In this document: positions 61,055-64,000 of the stretch, piece by piece
Numbering within the stretch: position 1 is the stretch's first letter
Layout: each line of letters opens with the position of its first letter
NCBI GenBank assembly: GCA_934149075.1
Contig: CAKPDR010000002.1
Location: 99,148-163,147 of the forward strand
DNA: 64,000 nt
DNA from: an uncultured Clostridia bacterium
GTDB taxonomy: Bacteria > Bacillota > Clostridia > TANB77 > CAG-508
Direction: 5' to 3'
Translations under genes and position numbers: made by a program
The notes under the pieces: generated by a model
Databases searched by the model: none
Seen by the model: only the letters and a program-made list of their open reading frames with translations
Told to the model about the DNA's origin: nothing

Positions 61055-62516
61055 TTACTAGTCCCCTTAATTTTGCAATATCTGTTTTTCCGTTATTATT
61101 TATCGGAAATTCCTCTAATATCTTAACACTTGGCCTCATATATTCTGGTAGTCTTGACGCCAACTCTTTTTTTATTTCTATTTCAGTTTTATTTATATTA
61201 TTTTTTAATTTTACAAAAGCTATTAACTTAATCACTTTATTTTCTTCAGATATTTTTTCTATAACTTTTGCTTTTTCAAAATAGTTTAAATCATAAAGAT
61301 TTTTTTCTATATCTGATAATTCTATTCTATATCCTTTATACTTTATTTGCTTATCTTTTCTACATTTATAATATAAATTTCCGTTACTCCAATATCCTAA
61401 GTCTCCTGTTAAATATGCTCTTTTTCCGTTATAGTCTATAAATGTTTGTTCTTTTACTTCTCCTACATATCCTTTTGCAACACTCTCTCCTAATATCAAA
61501 ATTTCTCCAACTTGATTATCAGGTAAAGTTCTTCTATTTTCATCTAATATTTTTATTTCTACATTTGTCTTTGGCTTTCCTATGGGTACATTTTCTTGTT
61601 CTAATATTTCTGGTGTTATTTCTATACTGGTTACTGCAAATGTGCATTCTGTTGGCCCATAACAATTTATAATTTTTATATCTGTAAATTGTGTATATAA
61701 TTTCTGAATTGTTGTTTTTAATAATGTTTCTCCACAAAAAATTATAGTTTTTAAATTGGGTAATATTTCTTCTCCAAATTTTTTATCTATTAACAGTAAA
61801 TCTGCAAACGATGGTGTCATTACAGCTAGAGTTGCATTGCTTTGTTTTAGTTGTTTAAAAGTATTTGAAAAGTCAAACACCATATTGTTTTCTAATATAA
61901 AGTGTTCACTTCCACTTACTGCACTTAAGTATAAGTCTGCCACTGATAAATCAAATGAAAAATTTGCTTGATTTAATATTATTTCATTTTCTGCATTTGT
62001 TATTTCTTTTAGCCAATTAATACAAGAATCCAAATTCTCGTAAGTTACTTTTACTCCTTTAGGTACACCAGTACTCCCTGATGTAAAAATGATATAATAT
62101 ATATCATCATCATTTAAGTAAATTTGCTCTATTTGATTAAAAGTTTCATTTTTCATCATTTCATAAATTTGCTTTTTAGAAATATTTTTACATTGATTAC
62201 TTTCAAAATCTCCAAAGATACAATATGGATTTACTTGTTTTATAATTAAATCAATTCTTTCTTTTGGAATACTCTCATCAATTGGTACATAAGCTACTCC
62301 TGCAAATGAACATGCTAAAAAAATAGCTTTCATATAAACTTCTTTATGTCCATAAACTATAATTGGCTTTTTTTCTTTATTGTTTAATAATATAAATTGA
62401 TATATATTACAAATGTATTGGTAAAGTTTAGCATAAGAATAACTTTGGTTATTTATCGTATATGCTCTATCTTCTTTTTTACTTTTTAAGTTTTTTAATA
62501 TTTCATCTAAAATCAT
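61044..62516 (-). CDS. DltA-like amino-acid adenylation ligase
   Basis: 490 residues, ANL superfamily. Core motifs: IIFTSGSTGVPKGVKVTYEN, NCYGPTECTFAVTSIEI, AYLTGDLGYW, KCRKDKQIKYKGYRIELSDIE, and the catalytic Lys in NNNGKTDIAKL. The layout is like DltA or an NRPS A domain; it would activate an amino acid and load the carrier downstream. The D-Ala specificity is not proven, and dltB and dltD are not in this window. Confidence 0.88.
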   Translation of the reverse strand: MILDEILKNLKSKKEDRAYTINNQSYSYAKLYQYICNIYQFILLNNKEKKPIIVYGHKEVYMKAIFLACSFAGVAYVPIDESIPKERIDLIIKQVNPYCIFGDFESNQCKNISKKQIYEMMKNETFNQIEQIYLNDDDIYYIIFTSGSTGVPKGVKVTYENLDSCINWLKEITNAENEIILNQANFSFDLSVADLYLSAVSGSEHFILENNMVFDFSNTFKQLKQSNATLAVMTPSFADLLLIDKKFGEEILPNLKTIIFCGETLLKTTIQKLYTQFTDIKIINCYGPTECTFAVTSIEITPEILEQENVPIGKPKTNVEIKILDENRRTLPDNQVGEILILGESVAKGYVGEVKEQTFIDYNGKRAYLTGDLGYWSNGNLYYKCRKDKQIKYKGYRIELSDIEKNLYDLNYFEKAKVIEKISEENKVIKLIAFVKLKNNINKTEIEIKKELASRLPEYMRPSVKILEEFPINNNGKTDIAKLRGLVNGR

Positions 62517-63359
62517 TTAATTCATCCTAATTTCTTCTTTTGGTATTAAATCATAATCATACATAACTTTGGAATGATTATTTAGTATTAATTCCTTTTT
62601 TATTTCTTGTTTTGTTTCTTTGTCAGTAATTATTCTATATACTTTGCTATTCCTATAAAATATTCCGTCATCTTCTTTAGCATAATAACTATCTTCTTCT
62701 ACAATTTTATATTTTTCTTTAAGTGGTTCTGTGCTTCTAATTTCTCCATATAACATTTTTTCATCTAACCATACTCTAATTTGAACTGGATATTTAGTTA
62801 CATTCTTAAATCTATAGTCTAAGGCCTTATAACAGATCGATGTCCCTGTTCCAAATGGCACTCTTCTTTTTACATCTGGAAATAATGCATCTGAATGATG
62901 ATGCATTTCTGTTACTTCTAAAGGAGTGTGCAATACTAACCAATGTATCATATTGGCCATTTGGCAAAGTCCTCCTCCTACTCCTTTTTTCATCTTACTA
63001 TTACTAATAACTAGCCCTTCTAAGTATCCTTTTCTTTTTGTTGCATTACCTACTAAATTCCAAAATGAGAATTCATCTCCTGGTTTTATTATAATTCCAT
63101 CTATTTTTTTACTTGCTAATTGCAAATTGACAACTTTGTTTTTTTGTAATTGCATATCTACTCCATGCAAATTTCTTAATAAAATTTTTGCATCACCTTT
63201 CCATATGTATTCAAAGTTGTTCTTATTTTTCTTTTTTGCAAATTTTCTACCTGCTTTTAAGTCCTTTAAATCTTTTTTTAGCGTTTCTTTTATCAATGAT
63301 ATTTTATAACAAACTGGTCCATATTCGCAAAATAATTTTCTTTTTTTGTTTCTTTTCAT
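62517..63359 (-). CDS. VanW-family protein
   Basis: 280 residues. NKVVNLQLASKKIDGIIIKPGDEFSFWNLVGNATKRKGYLEGL and GGGLCQMANMIHWLVLHTPLEVTEMHHHSDALFPDVKRRVPFGTGTSI are the VanW signature. No signal peptide. VanW proteins accompany some vancomycin operons, but their function is unknown and most chromosomal copies have nothing to do with resistance. It directly precedes the adenylation gene, with no gap, so it opens this envelope operon. AGGGG precedes the ATG. Confidence 0.88.
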   Translation of the reverse strand: MKRNKKRKLFCEYGPVCYKISLIKETLKKDLKDLKAGRKFAKKKNKNNFEYIWKGDAKILLRNLHGVDMQLQKNKVVNLQLASKKIDGIIIKPGDEFSFWNLVGNATKRKGYLEGLVISNSKMKKGVGGGLCQMANMIHWLVLHTPLEVTEMHHHSDALFPDVKRRVPFGTGTSICYKALDYRFKNVTKYPVQIRVWLDEKMLYGEIRSTEPLKEKYKIVEEDSYYAKEDDGIFYRNSKVYRIITDKETKQEIKKELILNNHSKVMYDYDLIPKEEIRMN

Positions 63360-63461
63360 CTTTTTCCCCTTAAATTTTCAACATGTTTTCTCTTTATTTT
63401 CGAATTCATTGTATCATTTTTTATATTTTTATGCAATATCTTATCTTTTATAAATTGTAAA

Positions 63462-63492
63462 TAAAAAGCTATCACTCTAATCAGTGATAGCC
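63462..63492 (-). terminator. Terminator of mutS
   Basis: GGCTATCACT / AGTGATAGC stem with a 6-base loop, then TTTTTATTT on the minus strand, 20 bases past the mutS stop. Confidence 0.85.
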
Positions 63493-63512
63493 TTTCCATT
63501 TGTCAATACTTT

Positions 63513-64000
63513 TTATTTCATTTTCTCTTTAATTCTAACCAAAGTATTAAGAGCATCAATAGGAGTAAGTTCATTCAAATCAATCTTATCAATCTCATGA
63601 GCAATCTCAGCCAATTTAAAATTAAACATATCAAATTGACCTTCAACAACCTTCTTGTTTTCTTTCTCTTGTTTTTTACCAGAAAGCATACTCTTTCTTT
63701 CCAAGCTTGTTAGAATTTCATCAGCTCTTTTAGTAACAACCTTTGGAACACCTGCAAGACGAGCAACGTGAATACCATAACTTTCATCTGTTCCACCTTC
63801 AACAATCTTTCTTAAAAAGATAATATCTTCTCCTTTTTCTTTTACTGCAATTGAATAATTTTTTATCCCTTCTTGTTTGTCTGCAAGTTCTATTAATTCA
63901 TGATAATGTGTTGCAAATAATGTTTTAGCACCACATTTTTCTTTGTCTGCAATATATTCAGCAACAGCCCAAGCAATTGAAAGTCCATCATATGTTGATG
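63513..64000 (-). CDS. mutS: DNA mismatch repair protein MutS (C-terminal part)
   Basis: The frame enters at the window edge and ends at 63513. It shows STYDGLSIAWAVAEYI, TLFATHYHELIEL, SYGIHVARLAGVP and RADEIL, the end of the MutS ATPase domain and dimer helix. The tail ends KLAEIAHEIDKIDLNELTPIDALNTLVRIKEKMK, typical of MutS. The N-terminal mismatch-binding part lies outside the window. Confidence 0.97.
   Translation of the reverse strand, partial: STYDGLSIAWAVAEYIADKEKCGAKTLFATHYHELIELADKQEGIKNYSIAVKEKGEDIIFLRKIVEGGTDESYGIHVARLAGVPKVVTKRADEILTSLERKSMLSGKKQEKENKKVVEGQFDMFNFKLAEIAHEIDKIDLNELTPIDALNTLVRIKEKMK

Noticed and set aside
62517..63359. VanW as a vancomycin-resistance gene
   Set aside because: No vanH/A/X or vanR/S genes are nearby; the context is envelope biosynthesis.

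Overview
The window looks like a chromosomal contig from a low-GC Bacillota (Clostridia-like, probably uncultured gut) bacterium. Evidence: very AT-rich DNA, strong AGGAGG ribosome sites, the Firmicutes order rimP-nusA-ylxR-infB-rbfA-nrnA-truB, a tig-clpP-clpX run, a YtvI/AI-2E-type permease, a BofA-like protein and VanW. Arginine is almost always AGA or CGT; CGG is nearly absent. No rRNA, tRNA or CRISPR was seen.

Layout. (1) 1 to about 18.9 kb: most of an integrative conjugative/mobilizable element, nearly all on the minus strand. It holds a membrane coiled-coil protein, a VirB2-like pilin, a VirD4 coupling protein, a BofA-like protein, a MobP-type relaxase, a ribbon-helix-helix protein, ParB, several XRE regulators, a receiver/Spo0A-like protein, TopB, an HNH protein, a replisome organiser and a tyrosine integrase next to secA. 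Two copies of an RP4-like oriT lie in opposite orientation at about 6.85 and 12.5 kb. (2) 18.9-23.6 kb: secA and a PhoH2-like ATPase separated by a large perfect hairpin. (3) 23.8-29.1 kb: a surface-glycan decoration operon (SMR-like pair, ATP-grasp, DegT aminotransferase, GT-C membrane transferase, GT2 polyprenyl-phosphate transferase). (4) 29.2-43.1 kb: mixed chromosomal genes, one ISNCY-type insertion sequence, a pair of transglutaminase-like paralogues, guaA, murD and a cytidylate-kinase-like gene. (5) 43.2-56.6 kb: clpX, clpP, tig, a polysaccharide deacetylase, metG and the nusA-infB operon. (6) 56.7-64 kb: an Rpn-nuclease remnant, TraX, a Cys-repeat surface protein, an O-antigen-ligase-like protein, a DltC-like carrier, a DltA-like ligase, VanW and the 3' end of mutS.

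Most unusual signal. Several genes whose reading frame is broken become perfectly family-like if a single C is skipped before an in-frame glycine GGA. I found eight such C-GGA sites: six in virD4, one in the O-antigen-ligase-like gene and one at the end of a small gene at 37.4 kb. By eye, every in-frame CGG followed by A is such a site, whereas the two in-frame CGG codons followed by T (phoH2 and the YjjX-like gene) cause no break. virD4 also has a GGT-TAA-GGT interruption that would vanish if translation hopped between the two glycine codons. Either this genome decodes CGGA as a four-base glycine codon (or shifts +1 there), or the assembly carries a peculiar systematic error. Both are testable.

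Other layers: a 41-bp repeat unit in at least five intergenic spots, three palindromic MITE-like elements, six copies of an operator-like repeat in the mobile element, and palindromic iteron-like sites inside the replisome-organiser gene.
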